Positions 1 through 12,175 of a DNA stretch of 64,000 nucleotides are shown piece after piece. A program made the position numbers and the translations under genes. The stretch covers positions 44,292,521 through 44,356,520 of the forward strand of contig NC_132914.1 of NCBI RefSeq assembly GCF_047675955.1. Reading direction: 5' to 3'. The notes under the pieces are model-generated. The model saw only the letters and a program-made list of their open reading frames with translations, was not told the origin of the DNA and did no database searches. The first letter of the stretch is position 1. Every line of letters begins with the position of its first letter. The stretch comes from Chlorocebus sabaeus (lineage: Eukaryota; Chordata; Mammalia; Primates; Cercopithecidae).

Positions 1-1010
1 TTTCTGAAAAGGCACAGGTCTCCAAACCTCTTCTTTCTGATCCTTGGGTTACATGTTTCCCCAGTAAATCTTGTACCATCTGCCTACTCTGAAGTTGTGA
101 AATTCATAGTCATCCATTCCACCAAAGAGTTATAGTACACACACATATACATACACACAGAATTTACACAAACATACACATCGTTTCCCTCCTAATTTCT
201 TCCCTTTGCTGGGAGATTAGGTCTGGTGTTTGCATTGAATGTATTATTGTTTCTCTAAGCCATGTGGATTGAATTTCTCTCATAATGGATTTTTCTGAAA
301 GCAAAAGTATTAATTCCAATTACCTGTTTATTTTTCAAGGGGTAATACCTGCTCTTAACCCAAAGGGCATGATGTCACTCCACAAATATGCCTATCAGCT
401 GAAGATAATATCTCAGGGGAGGATACTCAGGGGCTTTCCAGGCCTCCAGAAAAGCTCCCTCTTTGGGAGGATCCTCCAGACAGCCAGCCTCTCGAGTGCG
501 ACCAAGCAGGGATCAGGGGCTATGGTTTGTTTACATAGATCTCTAATCCCTGAGCCCAGGGTCTCTGGTAGTTTCTTTGCGAAAGCAGGGTTTTTAGTTC
601 ACAAACTTGAACCATTGTTACTCAAGCTTGTCTCTGGTTACTCAGTCATCTTTCCACCCAGCATTATATAAATGTTCCTCCAATCATCTGCAAGCAGGAA
701 GGGGTAATGTCAGTGTTGGCTAGGAGTTCCAGATGGTCACTGGGGCATACTGGAGACCCTTATGGAGTTGAAGGGACTTGCAGGTATGATTTAAAAAGCA
801 AGAAGTCTAAGGGAGGAGTTCACACCTGTTCTTTATCTTTTGCTAAGAAACCTCTGTATTATGCCCATCAGGTAAAGAGGCAGGCCATTTCTCAGATTAG
901 AAAGACCCATTTTCCATAGTAAAGGTGGACCAATTTCCTCTGAATGGTATGCACTCATAGCATGCCTTCTGGCCGTGACACTTCGTGATGAATATTTCAG
1001 CCTGCTCATA
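1..1010. other. Unassigned sequence, no gene recognised
   Basis: I recognise no repeat or gene here. A short CA/TA-rich patch lies near 130-180. Two open frames (285-671 of 128 codons and 707-919 of 70 codons, plus strand) have no motif, signal peptide or splice context that I recognise. In AT-rich primate DNA, frames of this size occur by chance. An old, unrecognised LTR is possible. Confidence 0.4.
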
Positions 1011-1014
1011 AAAG

Positions 1015-1275
1015 CTGGTGAGTGTCTACTGGGTATTAATATTTACTATGTGCCAGGCACAGTTCTAATTGTTTAGAGAATTTTAACCCTTTTAATCCAC
1101 AGGAGAGGAATCTGGCAAAGATATTCTTATTAACCCCGTTTGATAAATGAAGAAGCTAAGGCACAGGGAGTTAGTAGCCTGCTCTGGGTTTCACAGTGAA
1201 AAGGTGTGGTAGAACCAGGATTCGGACCCAAATAGTCAGGCTCCAAAGTCCAAGCTTCACCACGGCACATACTGC
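1015..1275 (+). repeat. MIR SINE remnant
   Basis: The order of segments follows the MIR consensus: a 'tactatgtgccaggcac' stretch near 1045, a degenerate 'gataaatgaagaagctaaggcacag' region near 1143-1168, then 'gaaccaggattcggaccca' near 1212-1230 and a 'caggctccaaagtccaagct' tail. The copy is diverged and no target duplication is visible. Confidence 0.8.
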
Positions 1276-1494
1276 CCTTCCAGACATCTCTGACCCCTCA
1301 GGGTGACCCCCAACTTATCCTTCCAAGTCTGTCTCCTTACTCCTCTGTAGTAAAACTGGAGTACTCGCTCTTTTCTGAACAAAATCTGTTTTCCCCACCT
1401 GTGTTCTCTCATGCCCATCTCCACACCCCATCCCCACCTGTAAATCTCCCATCAGTTTTGGGGAGAGTCCATCTCAAAGATACTATCAAAGCAA

Positions 1495-1700
1495 AAGAAA
1501 CTAACATTTGCTAAGCTCCTGTTACTTTTTGGGTTTTGTGCTAAGGAAACTCACATAAAATATTTTATTTAATTTTCGGTCCAACTCTTTGACATAGGAC
1601 AGTAGATTTCCCCATTTTCCAAATAAGAAAAAACTCTCAGATAAGTACCCTACTCAGCTGTAAAGAGCAGTACTGGGCTGACCGCAGCTCAAGCACAGTG
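1495..1700 (+). repeat. Diverged MIR-like SINE remnant
   Basis: A MIR-like order is visible: 'aacatttgctaagctcctgt', then a 'ctcacataaaatatttta' stretch, then 'ccccattttccaaataagaa' near 1610-1628. It is more diverged than the MIR just upstream. Orientation is plus. The edges are uncertain. Confidence 0.6.
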
Positions 1701-3717
1701 GTGCCTTAAGCATTAGGCGTGTCCTCCCTTTACCTTGGTCCTCCCATGTAGCACTTTGTGCAGCTCTCATGACACTTCCCTGTACCATATAGGTATTTGT
1801 GTAATATTCCTGTAATACTATGTCTGGTAGCAGGAATTGTATCATAATCTTTTCTTCCCTGGGGTGTCCAGCCTAGTCATTTGTACCTAGGTCAATAATA
1901 AGTATCTGTGTAACTAGATGAAACTGAATGGAGGATCAGGGAGGCAGGCATTGTGGAGGAGACAGGCTCAGTCTTGCCAGCTTCAACACTTCTTCCAAGT
2001 TCCTAAATAATGAGCTGTCAAGTTTCCTTGAGTTGCTAAGCCTTTTGGGAAGGAAAAAATGAACTGAAACAAGCAGGTACGTGCCTCAATCCACCAGAAG
2101 AGGAAGCTCCTGCTTTCAGACATGACAAGTCTCCAAAATATGTGGTGTTAACTCCAATCGCGCACATCTAGCACAACTTGTGACTGCACAGGCATGTGCA
2201 AACGAGCTCAGGAGTAGAGATATTCTAACCCAAGGTTGACAGAATACATTAAAACACCACAAAAGCAACTTAACTTGAATATTACATGGCTCCTACAAAA
2301 GAAAATCATTTGCTTAGTAACTTTCTTTTATCAAATGCCATGTTTTTACTTAAATGTGTCTATTAAATAGCCTCAGTTTGTTGTATGCCAGCTGTGTAAG
2401 TTATTAGCTGAGGAGTGCAAGGTACCATGTCTGTTCCACCATTGCTGGATCCTGAGTTCCTGAAAATGAACACAACAGGACAAAACAAAATATTTCCTTT
2501 TCTATTTCTGCTGCCTTCTTCTTTCTCATTCTGAAGCAGGGGGCTGAGAGTTATAAAGACAATTCAGCCATTCAGCAAAAATACTTTTAATATACCAGCC
2601 CTCTTTATCTTGCTCTGATTCCAAATAGCTGAAAAACAGGAGTGACTTTAAAATCCATAAAGTTGATGATACAATTGCCAATAAAGTACTGGAGAAAGAG
2701 AAGGAATAACTTAGCTTACATTTTATCCTCTCTATAAAAATGGTTATAGGGCAGTCATGGAAGCATGGCTTGGGAGAAATTGGATTTGAATTGATCAAAA
2801 GGCTGGATCATAAATTTGAAGGGGGAAAAACTGGATGCAGGGAGACGAGGAGACGAATTATGGCAGTAGTTTTCTAAAAGATGATAAGGACACCCCAAAT
2901 CAGTGTTAGAAGGAATTATTATTTGGGAGGTGCTGGGAAAGGGTTGTCAACTGGATGAGGATTGGTGAGGAATCAAGGGCCATTCCCTATCTGACTCTTG
3001 GGTGAACAGTGTCACCACCAATCGACTCTGAGGGTAGCAGGAGGTGGAACAGCTTAGACTTGCTTGCTCCAGTTTCCTGGTAAACTAGGGAGCAACATCA
3101 TTGGCTACTAATGAGAGGACAGTGAGTCTGTTAGGCTTGAGGATGGTGGAGGTCTACAATGGTAACCGAATACAGAGAAGTTATTGACCAAACAAAATGA
3201 AAAGAGTGAAGGGTGGAACCAGAAAACACACCGATGGAGAAGTATGACTTTCTAGCAGTGTTGCAGTGCCCGGCTGTAAGAAGAGAGAGAGCAGAGTGTG
3301 ACAGCAATAAATACAGAATAAGCTTCATTAAAGGAGATCTGTCAGGTGACCTTGTTGTTTACTTGGTCTAACATACTCTTGATTGCCAAAGTCTTTACTG
3401 AGATAGTCAGATAATAACTACTCAGGCCAGATACTGACCCACACTATTTGTGTTTTCAACTAATCAGTATATAAACTAATACATTTAGAGTAATCAGTGT
3501 GAGAAGCATTTGAGGGAGCTAGGACTGGAAGCAAAGAGACTAGCCAGGGGCGGTCCATGCAAAAGATAAAGTTCTGATCGAATGCAATATTAGTTGGGAT
3601 GTAACTCAGGATTCTATGAAGCCAATAAGAATGTTTTTTGTTTTGTTTTGTTTGTCTATTTTAATGTATAACTGAGCCCCCAAAAGAAAAGTGAAGACAT
3701 AGTATTTTTAAGAGGTA
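1701..3717. other. Unassigned intergenic sequence
   Basis: I see no recognisable repeat, exon or RNA gene in this stretch. The open frames on both strands are short and featureless. Confidence 0.4.
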
Positions 3718-3960
3718 GTGTGACTTGACAGTTAAGAAGACTGGCTCTGGTAAGTCAACTCTCTCAGTTCAAATCCCAACTATATTGCATACAAATTGTG
3801 TGACAACTCCTATGAGGCATAATAATTATTTCCATTTTACAGATGAGGCAAAATCAGGTTTAGATAACTTGTTCAAGTTGTACAGTTGTAGAAATTAAAT
3901 AGTTTAGTACATGCAAAGGACTTGGTAAAACTGCCTGAAGAACTCAGTAAACATTTGTAT
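3718..3960 (-). repeat. MIR SINE remnant with inverted middle segment
   Basis: The outer parts (about 3718-3803 and 3890-3960) read as MIR in minus orientation: 'gttaagaagactggctctgg', 'ttcaaatcccaact', then 'agtacatgcaaaggactt' and 'agtaaacatttgtatta'. The middle (about 3804-3889) reads in the opposite sense, with 'ccattttacagatgaggca' near 3832-3850. Its reverse complement fills exactly the gap expected in the minus-oriented MIR. This implies an in-place micro-inversion of roughly 85 bp rather than two separate MIRs. Confidence 0.7.
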
Positions 3961-6817
3961 TACTCTTATGTATATTTAACCTAAATATTGTCCTCACCTA
4001 AAAAAATCATCTTGTTCTTGATATTAAAATCAAAATGCTTAAAGGTCGCATCTGCAGTGCCCTCTCCAAGATTTGTGTACATTCCTGTAGCAGCAGTTCT
4101 CATTCAAATTTTCTTTGCTCATGAAACTCTTCAACTCACTTCTCATCTCCTGTGGCTGTTCTGTTTTTCTACCTTGTTTTGGTTCAAATGTAGAGCACAA
4201 TCTCCTCTCCTAGATTTCTGTAAAGTGCTTCCATCACAATGCAGTTAGAAGAATTTTGCCCAAAGTTTAGAGGGTGATAGAGTGGCAGCTTTACCAGAGC
4301 ACAGCTTAACATGAAATATTAGATGCCTTTGTTTTCGCAAGTCCGTTGGACATATCCATTGTCAGGAATGTATGCTAGTGATTTTCTTGCCTCACATGAC
4401 CAAGTTGCTGAACCTCTTCCTCTCTCTTTCAGTCTCAACTTCTTTATCTCTCTTCCTTTTTAGCCTGATAGCCTCATGTCTTCTTTTGGCTGCCAAAGGA
4501 ACTCTATCTTTTTGTTTTGTTTTTTTTTCAACAGTTAGCTTTCTCTTTGTTTCACATCTCCGCCTTGCAGAACAATGACCTATCAAGGTGTTTTGTCAAA
4601 CAAAAAATAATACTTTCCCTGGGAAAAAGCTGCTGTTAACTTTTGAAGTACGTTTTCCTCATTGAATGTACTAATATTCCCAACTAAAAAAATGCAACAT
4701 AGTGTTGTTCTAATATAAGTGTCTAGTTAACTCTATATGATTCACAAACCCAAGTAATGAAAAAATCTCTTTTTATTCAATTTGATAATACAGTAGTTTG
4801 TTTAGGATTTTTGCATCTTTGTTCATGAGAGATTTAGGTTTGCAATTTTCTTTTTTGGTAATGTTCTTTTCAGTCAAGTTTATATTGGCTTTAGAAAATA
4901 AATTGGAAATGCCTATTGTCCTTTTTCTCTTCCCTGGAAAAGTTTGTATAAAAGTGTCATGTCTTCTTTAATGTTTAGAAGAGATCATGGATAAAACAGT
5001 GGCCCTGGATTTGTGTGTGTGTGCGTGTGTGTTTGTGTGTGTAGAATTCATTGAGGAGAACTCAAGTTGTTTTTATTTTAATATTTCTTACATGTGTTAA
5101 AATAAAAGAAAAACTACTCCATATGGCCCATAGTTTCTATACAAATGTAAGAACAGAATCAATTTACCTGCTAAAGATAAAGCTGTGAAACCTAGTAACT
5201 TTCAAAGTTAACAATATTCCCTAATGTAATGAATAACTGGTTTTCATGGGCTAAGTTGCAATGTGAAATGTGAATGTGATATAGTTTGGGTCTTCTATTG
5301 TTGCCATACCTCAGTTCTCTTGTGCCATGAGATGACTCAAGTTTTCCATCCCTTTTCTTTATTCAAATGTGAGAAATCTATTTTCATAAGGCTGACAGTG
5401 ACATCATTTGGTCTTCATTTAGCAGAAATGCCTGATTAATGCATTAAATACTCACCTGTTCTTTTTACATTAGCCTGTAATCATTAGAGTACATGCTCTT
5501 TTATATTACTTGGTGGCAGGAGGTTGTTTTATGTTGTCAAATCAATCTCATTTATCAACTAATATAAGAAATGGAAATTGCATTCTATGGGAAAGTCTTT
5601 TCATTGAAATCATTCAAAAGAGAAGTTGCATACTCATAACAAGTAAAAATAATTCAACTCTAGTGTAACTGGGAACAAGGGAAGTTGTTTCTGTTCTAAT
5701 ATTAAGACACCTAAGGTCTGACTGCTGACCTGACATCAGGCAAGCATGTTTCCAATGCATTAAACTTAAATATAGTCACTTAAAGTGATTCTTTAGTACT
5801 ACTGCAAACACAAATTCAGAAGTAGAAGCCAAAATTGCATGATAATATTTGGAGATAAAGTGATTACCTAGATGGCTACAAATACATTTATACTATCTTT
5901 GAGGATTATCATTGAAAAGAAAATACACATTCACAGAATTTCTATAGAGAACAAGTGGACCTTTGAAAATGCATTTAAAGACCCCCACGAGTCTAAGAAC
6001 CCTAGTGAGAAACACTATTCCATACTAAAGAATCAATTGTTTAAAACTCTACTTTTTTCCAGTGGCCTATTCATTCATCATATGTATTCTGTTGTCGTTT
6101 TCTGTGTGTGCTCTGTTCTTTTTGTTCCAAAGCTGATGTCTATTTTTAAGAGGGTCCTTACTATATAGGCAGAAAGATTTTAAGCTTTGTATCTGCACAT
6201 GCGAAATTTACTCTAAGTATTGAATTATTTGCTGTCCTGTAAGAAACTCAAAGTTTATTAATTTATTAATTCTTATGGCTTTTGTTTTTTGTGTATTTGT
6301 TTATGCTGTGCCCTTACCCTCTTTGGGCTGGACTAGAGGTTTCTATTGCCCCAAGAGGAATACAGCATGGCAGAACTGGAGGATGCATGCATTAACTTCT
6401 TGATTTTTAATTGTGAAAAAGTCTGTCCTTTTGAAACTGCTGAGCCAGTTCACTAGCACCTCTGCTCCTGGCAGAAGGGGGAAGAGGGGTCTTGGTTGGA
6501 GTTAGGGGATGATTTAGAGTAGAGGCAGGGAGTTCGGTGATGGTGAGAATCTCTGAACAGGTGTGCTGTGCCCTGCTTCGTTGCCTACTTGTTAGCTGAA
6601 AACTTGGGGAGGGCGGGTGGTTAAAGAAACAATTCTCCAAAATGTGAGAAGAAGAGACAGGCACCCTATTTTCTCTCTAAAGAAATAGAGTAAGAATAGA
6701 ATAAGAGACAGCTGCATGGGGAGCAGGACTGGAGAGGTGTGAGGCAGCCCATTGGGTTTTCTGTTTAACAACAGAGAAGGGTTGATAGCAGAGTAGAATT
6801 TTCTATATCCCTAAGAA
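3961..6817. other. Unassigned AT-rich sequence with a short GT repeat
   Basis: No coding exon or repeat family is recognised. An imperfect GT dinucleotide run lies near 5010-5043. A 98-codon open frame at 5872-6168 has a hydrophobic C-terminal half but no other support, so it is not called as a gene. Confidence 0.4.
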
Positions 6818-6829
6818 AGGCAGCAAGCC

Positions 6830-7165
6830 AGCTGGGTGCTGTGGCTCACTGGCTCACGCCTGCAATACCAGCATTTTGGGAGGCCAAGGTGGGTGGATCA
6901 CTTGAGGTCAGGAGTTTGAGGCTAGTCTGACCAACATGGTGAAACTCCATCTCTACTAGAAATATAAAAGTTAGCCAGGCATGGTGGTGAGTGCCTGTAG
7001 TCCCAGGTACTTGTGTGGCTGAGACAAGGAGAATTGATTGAACGTGGGAGGCAGAGGTTCCAGTGAGCCGAGATCACACCACTGCACTCCAGCCTGGGCA
7101 ACAGAGCAAGAATCTGTCTCAAAAAATAAAAAAATACAAATAAAATAAATAAATAAATAAATAAG
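6830..7165 (+). mobile_element. Alu element (AluS-like) with target-site duplication
   Basis: This is a full dimeric Alu: left arm, 'aatataaaagttagcc' middle linker, right arm ending 'aagaatctgtctc', then an A-rich (AAAT)n tail at about 7122-7165. A 12-bp target-site duplication is visible at 6818-6829 and 7166-7177 (aggcagcaagcc against aggcaccaagcc, one mismatch). The body is moderately diverged and an extra 'ggctcact' sits in the left arm. Confidence 0.93.
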
Positions 7166-7455
7166 AGGCACCAAGCCTAGCTAAGAGCACACTGGCAGAC
7201 CCGAGGCTGAGGTCTAGACAGTACATCTAAAAATCACTGAGAGTGTGACCTCTTAAAAGATGTCAGCATGGAGGAGCAATGCCAGTAACCAGGTGGAACA
7301 ATGACCATTCATAGCAGTGAATGCCAGTGTAGACAGATGGATAAGGACTACATGCCTCTCTTGATGCTATGTTGGCACATGAACCCCAAACATAGATGCT
7401 ACCTTAGGGTGAAGGAAGAGCAGGGGACAATCCCCAATGACTGAACCTATGAGGA

Positions 7456-8770
7456 CTACTTATAAGTGAGAACATATGGTATTTGACTTATAAATGAGAA
7501 CACATGGTATTTGACTTTCTATTTATGAGTTGTCTCACTTAAGATAATGGCCTCCAGTTCCATCCATATTGCTGCAAAAGACATGAATTCATTCTCTTTA
7601 TGGCTGAATAGTATTGCATTTGTATATGTAATACTATTGCATATTTTATTAATCTAATCATCTGTTGATGAACCCTTAGGTTGATTTTATGTCTGTACTA
7701 TTTTTCACAGAATTAGAAAAAACAATCATAAAATTCATATGGAACCAATAAAGAGCCTGAATAGCCAAAGCAATCCTAAGCAAAAAGTACAAGCTGGAGG
7801 CATCATATAACCCAACTTCAAATTACACTACAACACTATAGTAACCAAAACAGAATGGTACTGGTACAAAAATAGATACATAGATCAATGGAACAGAATA
7901 AACAATCTGAAATAAAGCCATATATCTACAGCCAATTAATCTTTGACAAGGTCAGCAAAAACATACACTGGGGAAAGGATACCCTTTTCAATAAATTGTG
8001 CTGGGAAAATTAGATTGCCATACACAGAAGAATAAAACTGAACCCCTTTCTCTCACCATATACAAAAGACAATGCAAGATGAATTAAAGACTTAAATGTA
8101 AGACTTGATACTAGAAAAATACTAGAAGAAAACCTAGAGAGCTCTTCTGGACATTGGTATAGACAAAGAATTCATGACTAAGACCTCAAAAGCACAAGCA
8201 TCAAAACCAAAAATAGACAAATGGAACTTAATTAAATTAAAGGACTCTGAACAGGCAACATGGAGAATAAAAGAAAATATATACAAACTGTGCAACCAAC
8301 AGGGGACTAATATTCAGAATTTATAAGGAAGTCAAGCAATTCAACAACAACAAACACCAAATAACCCCATTAAAAAGTGGGCAGAAAAACATGAGCAGAC
8401 ATTTTTTTGAAAGAAGTCACAAAAAACATATGAAAAAATGTTCAACATCACTAATCATCAGAGAAATGCAAATTAAAACCACAATGAGATATCATCTTAT
8501 GCCAGTTAGAATGACTATTGTGAAAAATACAAAAAAAAAAAAAAAAAAGCAGACAAGGATACAGAGAAAAGGAATGCTTATAGACTGTTGGTGGGAATGT
8601 AAATTAGTACGACCTCTGGAAAACAGCATGGATATTTTTCAAAGAACTAAAAATAGAACTATTGTTTGATTCAGCAATACTGAGTATCTACCCAAAGGTA
8701 TCTACCCAAAGAAAAATAAATACGTTTATTTTTAAAAAGATACCTGCACTTGTATGTGTATTGCAGTATC
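7456..8770 (-). mobile_element. L1 fragment with 5' inversion (twin priming)
   Basis: 7456-7702 reads as antisense L1 (end of ORF2 region, 3' part). 7703-8770 reads as sense L1 ORF2, from the 'ttcacagaattagaaaa' region through the Cys-rich C-terminal region. The sense piece ends at about '...gtattgcagtatcc' and the antisense piece begins at 'aatagtacagac', which are almost adjacent in L1 coordinates. This is the geometry of an L1 on the minus strand whose 5' part was inverted during target-primed reverse transcription. The L1 3' UTR proper is not evident at the low-coordinate end. The ORF2 frames are broken, and an A run lies at 8530-8548. Confidence 0.85.
7461..7516. repeat. 28-bp tandem duplication inside L1 fragment
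   Basis: Two adjacent 28-bp units (7461-7488 and 7489-7516) start tataagtgagaa / tataaatgagaa and end atttgact. They differ at two positions. This segment occurs once in other L1s in the window, so it is a local duplication. Confidence 0.85.
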
Positions 8771-9072
8771 CTTCCTATCCTTTATATTGTCTTTGTCTAG
8801 TATTTCATTCTATACATATAGCAATTCCCACAAGGCATTATTATAAATGCTTTGAAGAAATAATTTTAACTTACATTTCTTCCCTCTAATACCCTTCATT
8901 CTTCTCTTCACTTCCATGTTTCCATCTTGGATCATTTTTTTTCTGCTTGAAAAAATATCTTCGTGAGTTTTTTTTTTATTTCAGTAAAGGTTTACCGGCA
9001 TGAGTTCTCTCCTTTTTTGTCTAAAAATTGTCTTTAGTTCGTTTTCTTTTTTTTTTTTTTTAATATTTTTTC

Positions 9073-9200
9073 TGCCTGGGCACAGTGGCGCACACCTGTA
9101 ATCCCAGAAATGTGGGAGGCTGAAGCAGGAGGATCACTTGAGCCTAATAGTTGGAGAGCAGTCAGGGAACATAGTGAGATGCTGTCCCAAAAACATTTTT
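9073..9200 (+). repeat. Alu left-monomer relic (FLAM-like)
   Basis: One Alu monomer: 'ctgggcacagtggcgcacac', 'gtaatcccag', 'ggaggctgaagcaggaggat', ending 'gctgtcccaaaaac'. There is no right arm. It is diverged and probably an old free left monomer or a truncated AluJ. Confidence 0.75.
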
Positions 9201-9272
9201 TGTTGTTGTTTACTTAAAAATATTTATTTTATTTTATTTATTTATTTTTATTTTATTATCATCATTATTATT

Positions 9273-9557
9273 ATTTTTTGAGATAGAGTCTCCCTCAGTC
9301 ACCCAGGCTAGAGTGCAGTGGCGCGATCTCGGCTCACTGCAAGCTCCACCTCCCAGGTTCACTCCATTCTCCAGCCTCAGCCTCCCTAGTAGCTGGGACT
9401 ACAGGTGCCCGCCACCACACCCGGGTAATTTTTTGTATTTTTAGTAGAGATGGAGTTTCACCGTGTTAGCCAGGATGGTCTCCATCTCCTCACCTCGTGA
9501 TCTTGCCTTGGCCTCCCAAAGTGCTGGGATTACAGGCGTGAGCCACTATGCCCGGCC
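9273..9557 (-). mobile_element. Alu element (AluY/Sc-like)
   Basis: A full-length dimer in reverse orientation, from the T-run and 'gagatagagtctccctc' to 'gtgagccactatgcccggcc'. Only a short oligo-T remains of the tail, next to a (TTTA)n-rich stretch at 9220-9270. It sits directly against the antisense L1 that begins near 9565. Confidence 0.93.
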
Positions 9558-9564
9558 TTATTTT

Positions 9565-10205
9565 ATTCGTTTTATTTTGATTCAAGGAATGCATGTGCAG
9601 ATTTGTTACATGGGTATGTTGTGTGATGCTGAGGTTTGGGCTTATAAAGATCCTGCTGCCCAATTAGTGAACATAGTACCTGGTAGGTAGTTTTCCAACC
9701 CTTGCCCTCACTTCTGCCATCCCACTTCTTGGAGTCCCAGTGTTTATTGTTCCCATCTTTGTGATCGTGTATACCAAATGTTTAGCTCTCACTTGTAAGT
9801 GAGAACATGCGGTATTTGGTTTCCTGTTTCTGCATTAATTCACTTAGGATAATGGTCTCCAGCTGCATCCATGTTGCTTCAAAGGACATGATTTTGCTCT
9901 CTTTTATTGTTGTGTAGTATTCTATGGTGTATATGTACCACATTTTCTTTATCCAATCCACCATTCACTTGCACCTGGGTTCCATGTCTTTGCTATTGTG
10001 AATAGTACTGTGATAAACATATGAGTGCAGGTGTCTTTTTGGTAGAATGATTTATTCTCCTTTGAGTGTGTAACCAGTAATGAGATCGCTGAGTTCAATG
10101 GTAATTCTATTTTCAGTTCTTCAAGATATCTCCAAATTGCTTTCCACAGGAGCTGAACTAATTTGCATTTCCACCAACAGTGTATAAGCATTCCCTTTTC
10201 TTTGG
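9565..10205 (-). mobile_element. L1 3' end, 5' truncated
   Basis: Antisense L1: 3' UTR at the low end ('ggaatgcatgtgcagatttg'), then the C-terminal part of ORF2. On the minus strand two broken frames (9782-9964 and 9949-10191) carry recognisable ORF2 C-terminal stretches (KLVQLLWKAIWR; KKMWYIYTIEYY). The frame is interrupted between them. It is truncated at the 5' end near 10205. Confidence 0.88.
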
Positions 10206-10339
10206 AGCCTCATCGATATGTTACTTTCTGACTTTTAAAACATTTCCATATCTACATACATTTACTGAAATCTATGAGTTCACACTATCTCCAATATAAA
10301 TTCAACACCACAGTATTCATTCTAATTTTCTCCTTTCCT

Positions 10340-10428
10340 CTTTTCTTTTTTAACTTTTATTTCAGGTTCAGGGATACATGTGCAAGTTTTTTTTGTATAT
10401 ATATATACTATTTCTACTGTTAAGTCAG

Positions 10429-10460
<32 letters not shown>

Positions 10461-10463
10461 ATA

Positions 10464-10507
<44 letters not shown>

Positions 10508-10934
10508 ATAGAAACTGCATGTCACAGGTGTTTGGAGTACAGATTATTTGTCACCCAGGTAATAAGCATATTATTCTATATGCAGTTTTTTTTCTATCTT
10601 CACCCTCCTCCCACCCCCCACCCTTAAGTAGGCCCCAGTGTCTGATGTTGCCTTCTTTGTGTCAGTGTGTACTAAGTGTTTAGCTCCCACTTATAAATGA
10701 GAACATGTGGTATTTGGTTTTCTGTTTCTGTGATAGTTCACTTAGGATAATGGCCTCCAGCTCCATTCATGTTCCCACAAAAAACATGATTTCATTCTTA
10801 TTTGTGGCTTCATAGTGTTCTACGGTGTTTATGTATCACATTTTCTTTGTCCATTCTGCCACTGATGGACACTTAGGTTGATTCCATGTCTTTATTATTG
10901 TGAATAGTGCTGCAATGAACATACACATGCTGTT
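10340..10934 (-). mobile_element. L1 3' end, 5' truncated, microsatellite-expanded
   Basis: Antisense L1 3' UTR and end of ORF2 ('tttcaggttcagggatacatg' near 10362, 'cccacttataaatgagaacatgtgg' near 10686, 'ccattctgccactgatggac' near 10852). The 3' UTR is interrupted by a TC/AC microsatellite. The 5' end stops at about 10930 directly against MaLR internal sequence. Confidence 0.85.
10429..10508. repeat. (TC)n(AC)n(AT)n compound microsatellite
   Basis: A run of CT dinucleotides, then AC dinucleotides, then AT dinucleotides, all inside an L1 3' UTR. Open frames that cross it on both strands are simple-repeat artefacts. Confidence 0.97.
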
Positions 10935-12175
10935 TCTTGATGGTTTATGGCTTGCATCCTCATGAGTGGTGGTCTGAGATGTATCTGAAGCCCTTTGAGC
11001 CAAGGCTAGAGCTGGAGTGGCTGGGATGTGAGGAGCAGTGTCCTGAGAATAAGCAGGGCAGCAGTGCCTTGGCCCCTGAAACCATTCTTTCCTCCTGGGC
11101 CTCTGTACCCATGATGTGGAGGGCTGTCCTGGAGACTTCTGAAATGGCTTTTTCCTCATTGTTTTGGATATTAGCATTTGGGTCTCTTTTGGTCATACTA
11201 ATCTCTCTAGAAAGTGATTGTTCCACACCTGCTTGGATTCTTTTTCTACCAGAGCCTGACTGCAAATTTTCTGAACTTTTATGCTCTGCTTCCCTTTTAA
11301 ATATGGTACAACTTTAAGTCACTTCTTTACTCCTGTGTCTGATTATAGGTTGTAAGAAGCAGCCACCCTACTTCTTGAATGCTTTGCTGCTCAGATATTT
11401 CTTCCACCAAATACCTTAAATCATCACTCTTAAGTTCAAATTTCCACAGATCCTAGGATGTAGGCACAATGCAACCAAGTTCTTTGCTGAGGCATAACAC
11501 GGGTACCTTTGTTCCACTTCCCAATAACGCCTTCAATTCCACATAAGACCACATCAGCCTGGACTTCACTGTTCATATCTCTGTCAGCATTTTGGTCACA
11601 ACCATTTAACCAGTCTCTAAGAAGTTCCAAACATTCCCTCATCTTTCTATCTTCTTCTGAGCCCTCTAAACTCCTCCAACCTCTGCCCATTACCTAGTTC
11701 CAAAGCCACTTCCACATCATCAGATACCTTTATAGCAATACCCCACTCCTTGGTACCAATTTTCTGTGTTAGTCTGTTCTTGTGTTGCTATCAAGGAATA
11801 CCTGAGATTGGGTAATTTATAAAGAAAAGTGGTCTATTTTGGCTCACAATTCTGCAGGTGAGACCGCATGGTGCTGGCATCTGCTCCTGGTGAGGGCATC
11901 TGAAAGCTTACAATCATGGTGGAAGGTGAAGAGGGAGCCTGCATGTCACATGACGAGAGCAAGAGAGCAAGGGAGAGGTGGCACACTCTGAAAACAACGA
12001 GATCTTGCATAAATTAGCTGAACAAGAACTCATTCATCACCAAGGGGATGGTGCTAAGCTATTCATGAGGGATCCACCACCATAATGCAATCACTTCCCA
12101 CCAGGCCCCACTTCAAATATTGGGAATCACATTTCAACATAAGATTCAGAGGGGACAAACATCCAAACTATATCA
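10935..12175 (-). mobile_element. MaLR (MST-like) LTR plus truncated internal region
   Basis: An LTR of 411 bp lies at 11765-12175 (plus-strand edges tgtgttag... and ...ctatatca, the reverse of a TGATATGG...TAACACA LTR). Internal sequence follows toward lower coordinates (11764 down to about 10935), starting with a 'ttggtacca' primer-binding-like segment. It is collinear with the internal part of the complete THE1 at 50387-52668. The second LTR is missing: the internal part ends against an antisense L1. No intact gag-like frame remains. Confidence 0.85.

Noticed and set aside
285..919. Two successive plus-strand frames (128 and 70 codons) as a small gene
   Set aside because: No motif, no coherent start context and no conserved feature visible; better left unassigned.
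10322..10683. Open frames on both strands with Leu/Ser, His/Thr or Val/Cys repeats
   Set aside because: They translate the TC/AC microsatellite within an L1 3' UTR.
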